Shown: positions 26,696-35,931, counted from the stretch's first letter. The stretch: DNA of 64,000 nucleotides from Paenibacillus sp. BIHB 4019 (GCF_002741035.1 NZ_CP016808.1:6062501-6126500), one strand, 5' to 3'. A program made the numbers and translations. The notes: generated by a model not told the origin, from the letters alone.

Positions 26696-28537
26696 CTAGT
26701 CTCCGCACAATGCGTCTTCGATATGAAAAACAGGCAGCTCCTGATAGCGATAGCCTTCTATTTGACCCATTCGTTTGAAAAATTTATGAAAGCGCTCATT
26801 CGGATGTCCTTCCGATTTATAAAGCGCAATAATGCGTTCAATCAGTGGCACGATTTCGTCGACGGCAATGCCTTCGGCAACTGGCTGCGCGGCATGCGCG
26901 TTGCGGCCGACGGTTTTTCCGCCGAGGAACAAATCGAATTTGCCACGGCGATACACGATGCCGATATCCTCGTTTACTGCGCCATAACATGCCATGCCGC
27001 AGCCATTGAACCCGATGCGCAGCTCCTTCGGCATTGCCATGCCGCCGATCTTGTCTTGCAGCTCATCGGCATAAGGCACCGATTCCGCCTTCTCCAGATT
27101 GCAAAAATCGCAAGCCTTCAATTGCAGTACATCACCGATTGGAGCTAGGCTGAGCCCATCCGCACGCAGCTGCGCCGTCACACTGTCCGGGTCCGATGTC
27201 GGAATTCGCACCAGCAAATGATGATGCGGCGTATATTCAATCGAACCCTTCTCGCCAACAGCCTGCGCCAATGCTACGAGCTGCTGGGGCGTAAAATTTT
27301 TCGTCGCGACACCTGGGCTTACTGCAAACTCAAGCACCGATTGCTGCGCAAACACAGGCATAGGGCTCGATACTGCGCCAAACGCCGCACTAGGCTCGAT
27401 ACCTTTGCTGCGATCATTCAGGAGCACCGCTTCCATCGCCAAATGCAGAGGCGATACTGCCGGTACCGGGGCAGCCTCTGCCCTCATCGAAACGGCTGTA
27501 TTTATTGGGGCTGGTGCCGGATTCACGGGCACAACCGGGGGTGCTACAGCAACCGCTACTCCGCTGCCCTGTCCATTACCATTTCTCGGTTCGTCTGTCG
27601 CAACCGCCTGCGGCTCCTCCCGCTCGAGCAGCTGGTCCGTCGCGTCATATTCATCCGCGCGATAGCCCCCGTCCGCTGGAAGCTCAGGCATTCCTGCCGT
27701 ATGAAGCGCCCATGGCTCATTCTTCTCTTGCAGACGCTGGTGGGGCTTCAAAGGCTGAGCCCCTTCGCCTAGCGTATATTTGCGCTGATAGCCGCGCGGC
27801 GTAATCATTAGCCCGTCATAATTGACAGTAGTAGAGTTGCCGATAACGACTGTTGTCAGCATGCCGATATCATGGTCAAGCATCCGAGAAAGAGTCGTCA
27901 CGACAATGTCTTCACGGTCGCGGTACGCGCTTTTCACAATGCCTACCGGCGTATCTGGCGAGCGGTATTTGAGCAAAATCCGCTGAGTCTCCACGATTTG
28001 CCGCGTTCTTCTGCCACTGCGCGGGTTATAAAGCGCAATGACGAAATCCGCTTGTCCGGCCGCTTCTACCCTGCGCGCAATAAGCTCCCAAGGCGTCAAA
28101 TGATCGCTCAGGCTGATCGTGCAAGCATCATGCATTATCGGCGCGCCAAGCAGGGATGCTGTCGAGTTAATGGCAGAAATGCCGGGAATCACTTCAACCT
28201 CTACCCCGCCATTACGCTTCCAGCCTTTCTCAATCAGCACCTCATACACGAGTCCTGCCATGCCGTATACGCCCGCATCGCCGCTTGATATAACGGCTAC
28301 CTTCTTGCCGTTCTCCGCTTGGCGCACCGCTTCCTGCGCCCGGCTGACCTCCTCTGTCATCCCCGTACGCACAATCGCCTGATCGCTGATTAGCTCCCGA
28401 ATCAAGTCGACATACGTATTATAGCCGATGACAATATCGCTCTCCTGAATCGCTTCACGGGCGCGTTTCGTAATATGCTCGAAGCTCCCTGGGCCGAATC
28501 CGATAATTAACAGCTTGCCGACGCCTGCTTCACTCAT
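26696..28537 (-). CDS. cbiH: precorrin-3B C17-methyltransferase fused to a sulfite/nitrite-reductase-like domain
   Basis: A 613-residue two-part protein. Residues ~1-250 form a CbiH/CobJ tetrapyrrole methylase (LLIIGFGPGSFEHITKRA, VISSGDAGVYGMAGL, VIPGISAINSTASLLGAP, FVIALYNPRSGRR) that methylates C17 with ring contraction. A Pro/Ala-rich linker (about 310-365) leads to a ferredoxin-like half-domain and a NiR/SiR-type domain with cysteines in KACDFCNLEK and FNGCGMACYGA, suited to a [4Fe-4S] cluster. B. megaterium CbiH60 has the same arrangement. ATG 28537 has AAGGAG about 10 bases upstream; the frame runs 22 codons further into the riboswitch terminator. First gene of the operon. Confidence 0.93.
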   Translation of the reverse strand: MSEAGVGKLLIIGFGPGSFEHITKRAREAIQESDIVIGYNTYVDLIRELISDQAIVRTGMTEEVSRAQEAVRQAENGKKVAVISSGDAGVYGMAGLVYEVLIEKGWKRNGGVEVEVIPGISAINSTASLLGAPIMHDACTISLSDHLTPWELIARRVEAAGQADFVIALYNPRSGRRTRQIVETQRILLKYRSPDTPVGIVKSAYRDREDIVVTTLSRMLDHDIGMLTTVVIGNSTTVNYDGLMITPRGYQRKYTLGEGAQPLKPHQRLQEKNEPWALHTAGMPELPADGGYRADEYDATDQLLEREEPQAVATDEPRNGNGQGSGVAVAVAPPVVPVNPAPAPINTAVSMRAEAAPVPAVSPLHLAMEAVLLNDRSKGIEPSAAFGAVSSPMPVFAQQSVLEFAVSPGVATKNFTPQQLVALAQAVGEKGSIEYTPHHHLLVRIPTSDPDSVTAQLRADGLSLAPIGDVLQLKACDFCNLEKAESVPYADELQDKIGGMAMPKELRIGFNGCGMACYGAVNEDIGIVYRRGKFDLFLGGKTVGRNAHAAQPVAEGIAVDEIVPLIERIIALYKSEGHPNERFHKFFKRMGQIEGYRYQELPVFHIEDALCGD

Positions 28538-28583
28538 TGATGCCCAACTCCTTCTATGTAGCAATTTACAATTTCTATCCAAC

Positions 28584-28622
28584 AAAAAAAGCACCTCTAA
28601 CAATATGTGTTAGAAATGCTTG
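28584..28622 (-). terminator. riboswitch-controlled Rho-independent terminator
   Basis: On the minus strand, AAGCATTTCTAACA pairs with TGTTAGAGGTGCTT and is followed by seven T. It lies 46 bases before the cbiH start codon, at the end of the B12 aptamer leader. The upstream leader at 28672-28679 (GTGTTAGA) is complementary to the terminator 5' arm at 28607-28614 (TCTAACAC), giving an 8-bp alternative antiterminator pairing. Confidence 0.85.
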
Positions 28623-28710
28623 AAAAGACCAATGTCCTTGTTAAACGCAGACAGCGAAGGGCCATCCAATCTCTAACACCTTCCTAATATCCACGTAGGT
28701 TTACAGTGTC

Positions 28711-28840
28711 GTTGAAATAAGCAGGTCTCCTGGCTTTGAAGCGTTAGGGCTTCACACAGTGGCGGGTCCGCGCCGGTCTCTCACCGACTTCCCTATTAAG
28801 TCAACTTGGGCGCTTTGGCGCCTGCTGACACTTATTCCCT
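28711..28840 (-). promoter_or_regulatory. adenosylcobalamin riboswitch aptamer
   Basis: On the minus strand the leader contains the B12 box AAGCCAGGAGACCTGC (28721-28736) and the conserved GCCACTG (28757-28763), with the GGTGAGAGACCGG and GCGCGGACCC elements between the expected helices. Closing helix P1 can form between GAATAAG near 28831-28837 and CTTATTTC near 28712-28719. It controls the ten-gene cbi operon by the terminator at 28584. Binding of coenzyme B12 is expected to favour termination. Confidence 0.93.
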
Positions 28841-28861
28841 TCCTATTAAATTGTAATCTTA

Positions 28862-28890
28862 ATGATAACATTAGATTGTATGATCGACAA
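28862..28890 (-). promoter_or_regulatory. promoter of the first cobalamin operon
   Basis: Minus-strand TTGTCG (28885-28890) and TATCAT (28862-28867) with a 17-base spacer. The predicted start near 28855 lies just before the P1 helix of the riboswitch, as expected. Confidence 0.55.
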
Positions 28891-28917
28891 GTGCGTTTAT
28901 GCCATCAGCCTTGGCGC

Positions 28918-28972
28918 AAATAGAGCCGGCGCAAGCACGGACAGCATGTCCAGGCTGACGCCAGCTCTATTT
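28918..28972 (-). terminator. terminator after the 89-residue gene
   Basis: AAATAGAGC (28918-28926) and GCTCTATTT (28964-28972) form the base of a long stem with inner GGCG/CGCC pairing. It lies between the small gene ending at 28986 and the cbi promoter, so it insulates the riboswitch leader. T-tracts occur on both strands; the plus-strand side is longer. Confidence 0.6.
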
Positions 28973-28985
28973 TTTTCCGGGCTAT

Positions 28986-29255
28986 TTATTTCTTCTCCAG
29001 CGTGTCCCAAGCCGCTTTCACGAGGGAATCAAACAGCTCATCGTCCTCTTCCAGCTCATCCTCAACCGCCAAAAGATCTTCTTCCTTGCCCGATTCATTC
29101 AGAAAAAACAAACCGTAGCCCCACTCTGTCGCCTTGCGGCTGTGAAGGGTAATTTCGTATTGGTTCGTCTGGCCCTCTACTTCAAAATGAACCTTGCCTA
29201 CGAAACCAGATTCCTTGGAGTTCGTCATGCTAGCATGCAAAATGTTAACTTTCAT
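28986..29255 (-). CDS. conserved small acidic protein, function unknown
   Basis: An 89-residue soluble, acidic protein (a DELEEDDELFDSLVKAAWDTL C-terminal helix follows ESGKEEDLLAVE). The first half is predicted beta-rich: MKVNILHASMTNSKESGFVGKV, then VEGQTNQYEITLHSRK and WGYGLFFLNES. No signal peptide, membrane segment or metal motif is visible. I do not recognise a characterised family. It stands after a lipoprotein gene read in the same direction (496 bases between the two start codons, 23 bases between the frames), so the two may be co-transcribed. Confidence 0.65.
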   Translation of the reverse strand: MKVNILHASMTNSKESGFVGKVHFEVEGQTNQYEITLHSRKATEWGYGLFFLNESGKEEDLLAVEDELEEDDELFDSLVKAAWDTLEKK

Positions 29256-29278
29256 CTTCCATTCTTCCTCTCTTTACG

Positions 29279-29752
29279 TTACGACACCAGCTGCTGTAGT
29301 TGGTTCACTTGATTTAACAGCTCGTTGATTTTGTTAATCGTATTTGGAATTTCCGTTGCGTCAACCAATGCTTTGCCGTCTTCGATCTGCTTCAGCACCG
29401 CATCAATGCTGTCCTGCAGCTTCAAATTATAATCGACCACGGTCTGATGGACGTCCTTGGCAAAATCTGGCGCTTGCAGCTCGCCAAACTGCTTGATCGA
29501 CTCCTGCACCGCTACCAGCTGTTCCTTATAATCAGCGCGTGCACTCGCATCGTTTACGGCTTGCTCCGCAAGCTGCGTCGCCTGCTCGCTAAAGCTCGTG
29601 AGCGTCTGCATGTATGTTGCTGCCCCCGTCACATAATCGGCCGAGCTCGATACGGAATTAACCGCCTGTTTGGCATCCTCAAATAACGAGCATCCTCCTA
29701 ATAATAACATTCCAATGATTAAAAGTATGCTTTTTCCTGAACGAATGGCCAT
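29279..29752 (-). CDS. DUF6376-type lipoprotein
   Basis: A 157-residue lipoprotein. The N-terminus (KSILLIIGMLLLGGCSLFED) has a lipobox with the cysteine near residue 21, so it should be lipidated and anchored on the outer face of the membrane. The rest is helical: VSSSADYVTGAATYMQTLTSF, LAEQAVNDASARADY, FGELQAPDFAKDVHQTVVDYN, INKINELLNQVNQLQQL. This pattern agrees with DUF6376 proteins of Bacilli; their function is unknown. ATG 29752 follows AAGGAAGAG with good spacing; the frame runs 13 codons further without support. Confidence 0.75.
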   Translation of the reverse strand: MAIRSGKSILLIIGMLLLGGCSLFEDAKQAVNSVSSSADYVTGAATYMQTLTSFSEQATQLAEQAVNDASARADYKEQLVAVQESIKQFGELQAPDFAKDVHQTVVDYNLKLQDSIDAVLKQIEDGKALVDATEIPNTINKINELLNQVNQLQQLVS

Positions 29753-30071
29753 GTTTAATCTCTTCCTTTCCGCCTGTCTTGCACAGAGCACTACTTATAC
29801 GGCAGATGCGTCCAAACGGTTGCATTTCGTCTTATTAATAAGCTTGTCCATCATTTATGTGGGCTATAAGATCAAATGAGACTAAAACAGCCCGAAAATT
29901 TCGTGGATTTCATTTAGACCATTTTCTTGTCAACCGACATTTCACATATACCTGCCAGTTACTTGTACGACGAAAAGGAGCTGCCACGAGGCAAGCTCCT
30001 TCCCTATCGTTATACAGACGATTCTATGAATGAGTATCTCGATTAATTTGGGATGGATTACTTTGCTTGAT
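29753..30071. other. intergenic region
   Basis: About 320 bases between the lipoprotein start and the end of the giant surface protein. It holds the hairpin at 29973-30002 and AT-rich sequence that probably includes the lipoprotein promoter. I see no further gene. Confidence 0.4.
29973..30002 (-). terminator. terminator of the surface protein gene
   Basis: AAGGAGCTGCC and GGCAAGCTCCTT form an 11-bp stem with one bulge and a 4-base loop; on the minus strand TTTT follows. It lies 70 bases after the stop of the SLH protein gene. Confidence 0.6.
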
Positions 30072-33000
30072 TTAATCGATAAAATGTACATATTGCAGGA
30101 ACCTTTTCAGTATAACCGCTGCCTGCGCCCTCGTTACATTCTCCCTCGGGGCAAAGCGTCCGTCTTCCATTCCTTTCATAATGCCGTCTTTCGATGCTCG
30201 GGCTACCGCAGCTTGCGCCCATGAAGAAACGGAGTCTCCATCCGTGAAAGCATCCAGATGGCCTCCCTCTTGCCCATCGCTACCCGTTCCATGGCTGGTG
30301 AAGGTTAAGGCGCCAGCAATCACAACGGCCATTTGCTCGCGGGTAATTGGATCGTTAGGCGCAAAACGGCCGCCACCGATGCCGCTAACCAGCCCGCTAG
30401 CCACTGCCGCATTTACTGCAGATGCATACCATGCGGATGCAGGGACATCCGCAAAACGATCACCGCCCTTGCTCTCCTTCACGGATAGCCCTAGCGCACG
30501 AACGAGCAAGGCTGAGAATTCCGCTCGTGTAATGGTTCCCTCTGAGTCAAATCGGCCGGCCGCCACGCCGTTCACCAGCAGCTTGGACGCCAGATGCTCC
30601 ACATCCGCTTTCGCCCAGTGTCCGGTTAAATCGGCGAACGTTCGGGCTTGAACATTTACGACTGTGTACAAGCTGTTATGTGGCACGTTCAGAATCGCTT
30701 CGATAGTGCCGTCTGGACCGGTTTCCATCTTTGCCGGAACAAAAACGACGGTTCCGTTTTCCGGGATATACTGAATGGCAACCAGGTTACGGTTTGTGTT
30801 CTCTCGGTCCAACTTAATGGTCCGGATCGAGTACGATCCGCCATAGTCGTGCACCTCCAACATTTGCCCGTTTGCTTCGACCAACACTTTATAGTCGATG
30901 ACGTTGGCGAAAACAGAAAAACCTTGGGAAACGCCGATCTGATCAATTTCTTGTCGAATATGCTCGCCGGCCAGTACCTGTATGATGTTCACGGTCAAAT
31001 TCGATATTTCCGCGTCGAGACGCTCCGCCAAGCCGATCAGATCGATCGCACTTAACCGCAATTGGTAGCTAGAATCGTTCAGCCTCACCTCGATAATTGT
31101 ATTAGGATTAGCTTTGACCATATCCGCGATCCAGTCAGCTTGAAACTGTGCCTGTACCGCTTGCTCCCGATTGCCGATTATAATGCTGACAAACGGTTCC
31201 ATCGCATTTTTCAGGAGTTCCAGCACTTGCTTTCTTGTCCGTTCGGGGAGGATGACTTGCTCGATCACCGTGCCGTCCGAACGCTTGACTTGTTTGCTGT
31301 CGGATGGATCGACAAAAATTGTAATCCCGCCATTCGCATCTAACTTCACAGTCGTCCCCGATGTGACCGGTCGATTGCCGTTTTCCGACGAAGATGGGGT
31401 TGAGATTCCAGTAACAGTGATGGTTTTCACTGCTTCATTGCCTGCTTCGTCTAGGGCATAAACGGTATAGTCGCCGTTTGCAGTAATGGTGAATTGAGGT
31501 GTGGCCAAAATATCGGTTCCTTTCGTTCCGCCGGCAAAATCAACCCCACTAAGACTTCCAGGCAGCCATCGGAGCTGCGTCAGCGCATTTCCCGCAGCTC
31601 CGCCGTACACGCTTGCCATCACACTAATCGCTTTACGTTCCGATCCGTTCGGTGCAACCGTCAGAGCAACTTCGGGCGGTATCGCCACGATACGTATTCC
31701 GTTCGTGTCCGGTGCTACGTAAGTTAGCGAAGCCGGGAGTCCGCTGGAGGTACGAACGATGCTTGCACCGTTCGGGAGCTCCAATGATGCAGCAACTTTT
31801 ATTCCGTCAACATCCGCGAGCCCAGCGGGAACTTCGAATTCGAAAGTAAGTTTTGTCACTGCCTCGCCGCGCGCTCCCATATATGGGGCATATACCGTCT
31901 GACTGGAGGAATTGTCTCCAACCATGATAGGAACGACCGGTGTCCCTATCACGGTTACTTCATATCCGTAAAATACCGTAAAGCGAAGCGTGTCGCTCGG
32001 TCCGTACAAATCATTGGCCGATGCGGTTAGCACCATCCCCACCCAAGCGGCTTCAAATACCGCCATAGCGTCGTTCAAACTGACAGCAGCTTCATCCAAA
32101 CGAGTCTGAGATTGATTTTCCGCATCGTCGGAAACAGCCTGCGCTGCATCTATCGCGGTCTGGAAGGCAGCGCGGTCTCCTGCTGATGTCTCCCCTACAT
32201 CCGTACCTTCTGGATGATCCGTCAACGCCTGCTGCGCCGCTGCGATCGCCGTGTCCAGCGCCGTTGGAATGCCCGCTTGTATAACAGCGGTATTAAAGAC
32301 TTGAACCGCTGCATTTAACTGGCTAACGGCAGTATCCAGTTGATCCTGCGTGTAATTGCCCGCGTTATCGAGAATCTGCTGCGCCGCATCTATCGCAGTT
32401 TCGAGCGCGGTGCGCGTTCCTGCCAAAGTTTGCCCTACATCCGTACCTTGCGGATGATCCGTCAATGCCTGCTGCGCCGCCGTGATCGCCGCCCCCAGCG
32501 CCGTTGGAATGCCCGCTTGAATAACAGCAGAATTATAGACTTGAACCGCTGCATTTAACTCGTTAACTGCCGTATCCAGTTGAGCTTGCGTGTAATTGCC
32601 CGCGTTATCGAGAATCTGCTGCGCCGCATCGATCGCAGTTTCCAGCGCGGTGCGCGTTCCTGCCGAAGTCTGCCCTACATCCGTACCTTGCGGGTGATCC
32701 ATCAACGCCTGCTGCGCCGCCGTAATCGCCACGTCCAGCGCCGTTGGAACACCCGCTTGTATAATAGCAGCATTAAAGACTTGAACCGCTGAATCTAACT
32801 GGCTAACGGCAGTATCCAGTTGATCCTGCGTGTAATTACCCGCGTTATCAAGAATCTGCTGCGCCGCATCCATCACGGTTTCCAGCACGGTGCGGTCTCC
32901 TGCCGAAGTCTGCCCTACATCTGTACCTTGCGGATGATCCGTCAATGCCTGCTGCGCCGCCGTGATCGCCGCGTCCAGCGCCGTTGGAACACCCGCTTGT

Positions 33001-35147
33001 ATAACAGCAGCATTAAAGACTTGAACCGCTGCATTTAACTGGCTAACGGCAGTATCCAGTTGATCCTGTGTATAATTACCCGCGTTATCTAGAATCTGCT
33101 GTGCCGCATTGGTTGCGGACTGCAGTGCGGTGCGCGTTCCCGCTGACACCTGCCCCACGTTCACCCCTTGCGGATGATCCGTCAACGCCTGCTGCGCCGC
33201 CATGATCGCCGCGTCCAGCGCCGTTGGAACACCCGCTTGTATAACAGCGGCATTGAAGATTTGAACCGCTGCATTTAACTGATTAACAGCAGTATCCAGT
33301 TGATCCTGCGTGTAATTGCCCGCGTTATCGAAAATCTGCTGCGCCGCATCCTTCGCAGTTTCCAGCACGGTGCGATTTCCTGCTGAAGTCTGCCCTACAT
33401 CCGTACCTTGCGGATGATTCGTTAACGCCTGCTGCGCAACCGTGATTGCCACGCCAAGCGCCGTAGGAACACCCGCTTGTATAACAGCGGCATTGAAGAC
33501 TTGAACCGCTGCATTCAACTGGTTAACTGCCGTATCCAGTTGATCCTGCGTGTAATTGCCTGCATTATCGAGAATCTGCTGTGCCGCATTGGATGCGGAC
33601 TGCAGTGCGGTGCGCGCCCCCGCTGACGCCTGCCCCACGTTCACCCCTTGTGGATGATCCGTCAACGCCTGCTGCGCCGCCGTGATCGCCGCCCCCAGCG
33701 CCGTTGGAATGCCCGTTTGAAGAACAGCGGCATTGAAGACTTGAACCGCTGCATTTAACTGGTTAACTGCCGTATCCAGTTGATCCTGCGTGTAATTGCC
33801 CGCGTTATCTAGAATCTGCTGCGCCGCATTGGTTGCGGACTGCAGTGCGGTGCGCGTTCCCGCTGACACCTGCCCCACGTTCTCCCCTTGCGGGTGATCC
33901 GTCAACGCCTGCTGCGCAACCTTGATCGCCGCGTCCAGCGCAGTCGGAACACCCGCTTGTATAACAGCGGCATTAAAGACTTGAACCGCTGCATTCAACT
34001 GGTTAACGGCAGTATCCAGTTGATCCTGCGTGTAATTGCCCGCGTTATCGAGAATCTGCTGCGCCGCATTGGTTGCGGACTGCAGTGCGGTGCGCGTTCC
34101 CGCTGACACCTGCCCCACGTTCACCCCTTGCGGATGATCCGTCAATGCCTGCTGTGTCGCCGCGATCATCGCTGCCAATGCCGCGGGATTGCCAGCCTGG
34201 ACGATTTGCGCATTGAATGCCGCGATTGAAGAAGTCAGAGGAGTTGCGGCGTTAGCCAAGTCGGAGGCGATGGTGGCATTCCCGATTCTGTCGATAAAAA
34301 GCATGGCTGCGTCATAGTCTGCCGATAAGTCGTTGTAGGCATTGGCCGAAACTTGTCCTACGCTGGTGCCTACCAGGTAACTTTTCAACAACGACTTGGC
34401 GCTAGAGACCGCTTGAAAAAACGCCGTTCCGTCCACAAACGTATGTCCGTTGCTCGACGCATAAACGGCTACGGGAGAATTCGCAATTCCGAATATTTTC
34501 AGATTGCCCGGGTTACCCGCAAATACCCCTGTCCCAAAAGTTGTTGCATTGCCTAACACAGTTATGCTTGTTAAGTTGTTATTATAGAATGAACTACTGG
34601 CGACATTCGTTACGCTGGCCGGGATAACAAGTTTCGTAATGTGATTGGTGTCGAAAGCCCCGCCATTAATCGTCTTCAAATTTTCCGATAATTTAATTGA
34701 TGTCAAATTATTCATATAAAAAGAATAGTTGCCGATCGTCGTCACACTATCTGGAAAAACGACTGTTGTAAGCGGATTGTTCTCGAATGCGCTGGCGCCG
34801 ATCGTTGTCAAACTGTCTGGAAGGTCTATGGAAGTGAGGCCAGTATAACGGAATCCATACGTTTGAATTACCTTTACGTTGTTTGGAATCACGACGCTCG
34901 TAATTTTAGGTTTTCCTGTACCGTACGTATCAAATGCTGATCTCCCAATTTCGGTTACCGTCGTACCCGCGTACTCAGCGGGAATAACCACATTCAGATC
35001 GGTACCCCTGTAGTCCGTGACCGTTGCGCCATTGGAACCGATTGTAAAAGTAAAATCGTTCTCATCTGCATAAACAGGTATAATCTGCGAAAATGAAGTC
35101 CCGAACGTAAATAATGCAATTAATAGACATATGACTGATTTTTTCAT
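30072..35147 (-). CDS. giant surface protein: BspA-type LRR, FIVAR-like repeats, three SLH domains
   Basis: A 1,691-residue cell-surface protein. Residues 1-27 are a signal peptide. Residues ~35-225 are BspA-type leucine-rich repeats (VVIPNNVKVIQTYGF, IDLPDSLTTIGASAF, VVFPDSVTTIGNYSF). After a diverged helical unit, residues ~316-1035 hold nine 80-residue FIVAR-like repeats with the signatures AAQQALTDHPQG and NAGNYTQDQLDTAVNQL. A beta-rich region of Ig-like character and an unrecognised region follow. Three SLH domains at about 1500, 1561 and 1629 (FADLTGHWAKADVE; FADVPASAWYASAV; FTDGDSVSSWAQAAV) anchor it to secondary wall polymer. An adhesin or matrix-binding role is likely. AAAGGAG precedes the ATG, and a TATAAT at 35256-35261 may be its -10 box. 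Confidence 0.9.
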   Translation of the reverse strand: MKKSVICLLIALFTFGTSFSQIIPVYADENDFTFTIGSNGATVTDYRGTDLNVVIPAEYAGTTVTEIGRSAFDTYGTGKPKITSVVIPNNVKVIQTYGFRYTGLTSIDLPDSLTTIGASAFENNPLTTVVFPDSVTTIGNYSFYMNNLTSIKLSENLKTINGGAFDTNHITKLVIPASVTNVASSSFYNNNLTSITVLGNATTFGTGVFAGNPGNLKIFGIANSPVAVYASSNGHTFVDGTAFFQAVSSAKSLLKSYLVGTSVGQVSANAYNDLSADYDAAMLFIDRIGNATIASDLANAATPLTSSIAAFNAQIVQAGNPAALAAMIAATQQALTDHPQGVNVGQVSAGTRTALQSATNAAQQILDNAGNYTQDQLDTAVNQLNAAVQVFNAAVIQAGVPTALDAAIKVAQQALTDHPQGENVGQVSAGTRTALQSATNAAQQILDNAGNYTQDQLDTAVNQLNAAVQVFNAAVLQTGIPTALGAAITAAQQALTDHPQGVNVGQASAGARTALQSASNAAQQILDNAGNYTQDQLDTAVNQLNAAVQVFNAAVIQAGVPTALGVAITVAQQALTNHPQGTDVGQTSAGNRTVLETAKDAAQQIFDNAGNYTQDQLDTAVNQLNAAVQIFNAAVIQAGVPTALDAAIMAAQQALTDHPQGVNVGQVSAGTRTALQSATNAAQQILDNAGNYTQDQLDTAVSQLNAAVQVFNAAVIQAGVPTALDAAITAAQQALTDHPQGTDVGQTSAGDRTVLETVMDAAQQILDNAGNYTQDQLDTAVSQLDSAVQVFNAAIIQAGVPTALDVAITAAQQALMDHPQGTDVGQTSAGTRTALETAIDAAQQILDNAGNYTQAQLDTAVNELNAAVQVYNSAVIQAGIPTALGAAITAAQQALTDHPQGTDVGQTLAGTRTALETAIDAAQQILDNAGNYTQDQLDTAVSQLNAAVQVFNTAVIQAGIPTALDTAIAAAQQALTDHPEGTDVGETSAGDRAAFQTAIDAAQAVSDDAENQSQTRLDEAAVSLNDAMAVFEAAWVGMVLTASANDLYGPSDTLRFTVFYGYEVTVIGTPVVPIMVGDNSSSQTVYAPYMGARGEAVTKLTFEFEVPAGLADVDGIKVAASLELPNGASIVRTSSGLPASLTYVAPDTNGIRIVAIPPEVALTVAPNGSERKAISVMASVYGGAAGNALTQLRWLPGSLSGVDFAGGTKGTDILATPQFTITANGDYTVYALDEAGNEAVKTITVTGISTPSSSENGNRPVTSGTTVKLDANGGITIFVDPSDSKQVKRSDGTVIEQVILPERTRKQVLELLKNAMEPFVSIIIGNREQAVQAQFQADWIADMVKANPNTIIEVRLNDSSYQLRLSAIDLIGLAERLDAEISNLTVNIIQVLAGEHIRQEIDQIGVSQGFSVFANVIDYKVLVEANGQMLEVHDYGGSYSIRTIKLDRENTNRNLVAIQYIPENGTVVFVPAKMETGPDGTIEAILNVPHNSLYTVVNVQARTFADLTGHWAKADVEHLASKLLVNGVAAGRFDSEGTITRAEFSALLVRALGLSVKESKGGDRFADVPASAWYASAVNAAVASGLVSGIGGGRFAPNDPITREQMAVVIAGALTFTSHGTGSDGQEGGHLDAFTDGDSVSSWAQAAVARASKDGIMKGMEDGRFAPRENVTRAQAAVILKRFLQYVHFID
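32041..34200 (-). repeat. nine tandem 240-bp coding repeats
   Basis: Nine in-frame copies of a 240-bp unit, each ending the same distance apart (for example the codons for DHPQG at 32220, 32460, 32700 and so on to 34140). The units encode 80-residue helical modules. Two sequence types recur: one reads VNVGQVSAGTRTALQS, the other TDVGQTSAGTRTALET. Near-identity of some non-adjacent units points to recent duplication and exchange, so copy number may vary between strains. Confidence 0.92.
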
Positions 35148-35931
35148 GATTTTTCTCCTTTACTTTAACGCTTGAAATGAGATGACGAAGAGCAGAAAAT
35201 TGTCGGAAGAGCGGGATAGAGATAGGTTTCTGCAACTGGATGGCAACTACATTTGATTATAACGAAGGCTAATAAAAGAATAATGAAAGAATAATGAAAA
35301 AATGAGCCAATTTCGCGCAGTATCAATACTTACGGATTTTTCACGTTTTTGTAAAGCCGCTTTTGAAAAATGCCGTAATATCTAAAAGTGATATATTGGA
35401 GGGTCTCTTTGAATATTTTTGGCGAACGAACGAGAGGACATCGGAGTCGGGATAGTCAGGCAAATTAGTGTCTCAACGAGGCGATGTGAAGCATTCGGCA
35501 ATCGGTTGCATGCTGTCGTCGATGCAGCCAACGCCAAATGACAAGAACTTGAGCATATACTAAAAAAGATCGTGATTTAGTTGGTTATAAAAATATCCCG
35601 ATGTACCAAGGCTTTAAGCCACATCGGGACTGGCTAAGCTGTGACCAATCTATATTTCTAATCAATGACCAACTAAATCTCAAATCACAACTGTTACAAC
35701 TGGTTGTTTTCCATGGTTTTGCCCTTTCGAATGATATAATACCCTACTAATTCAAAACGACATTATAATATGTATCAAAAAAAAATCTATTTCATTTTAT
35801 ATTACAATTAGCAATTTAGCAGAAAAATAAAGCATAAGCCGCAGATGGCTGAATCGCACGCTGGCTATTACATTCGTCTGCGGCATGACGATGCAGCCCT
35901 GTCAGGTAAGCTGCGCCACTTCTTTTGGCAG
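35148..35931. other. 784-base intergenic region with nested inverted repeat
   Basis: No supported gene. Close to the surface protein lies a TATAAT on the minus strand (35256-35261) and an 11-base AGAATAATGAA direct repeat at about 35277-35300. Around 35,420-35,580 a plus-strand stretch reads EAFGNRLHAVVDAANAK, a stop, then QELEHILKKIVI, which looks like a decayed coding fragment. From 35572 to 35690 there is a nested inverted repeat: outer arms TTTAGTTGGT and ACCAACTAAA, and inner arms CCCGATGT (35597-35604) and ACATCGGG (35621-35628). A CCGCAGA/TCTGCGG hairpin at 35839-35883 may end the small gene at 35932. Confidence 0.5.
35839..35883 (-). terminator. possible terminator after the small membrane protein gene
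   Basis: A 7-bp CCGCAGA/TCTGCGG stem with a long loop. On the minus strand it is followed by a T-rich stretch ending in TTTATTTTTC. The long loop makes this a weak call. Confidence 0.3.

Noticed and set aside
32041..34200. Regular repeats that might suggest a CRISPR array
   Set aside because: The 240-bp period, lack of unique spacers and continuous coding frame show that they are protein repeats.
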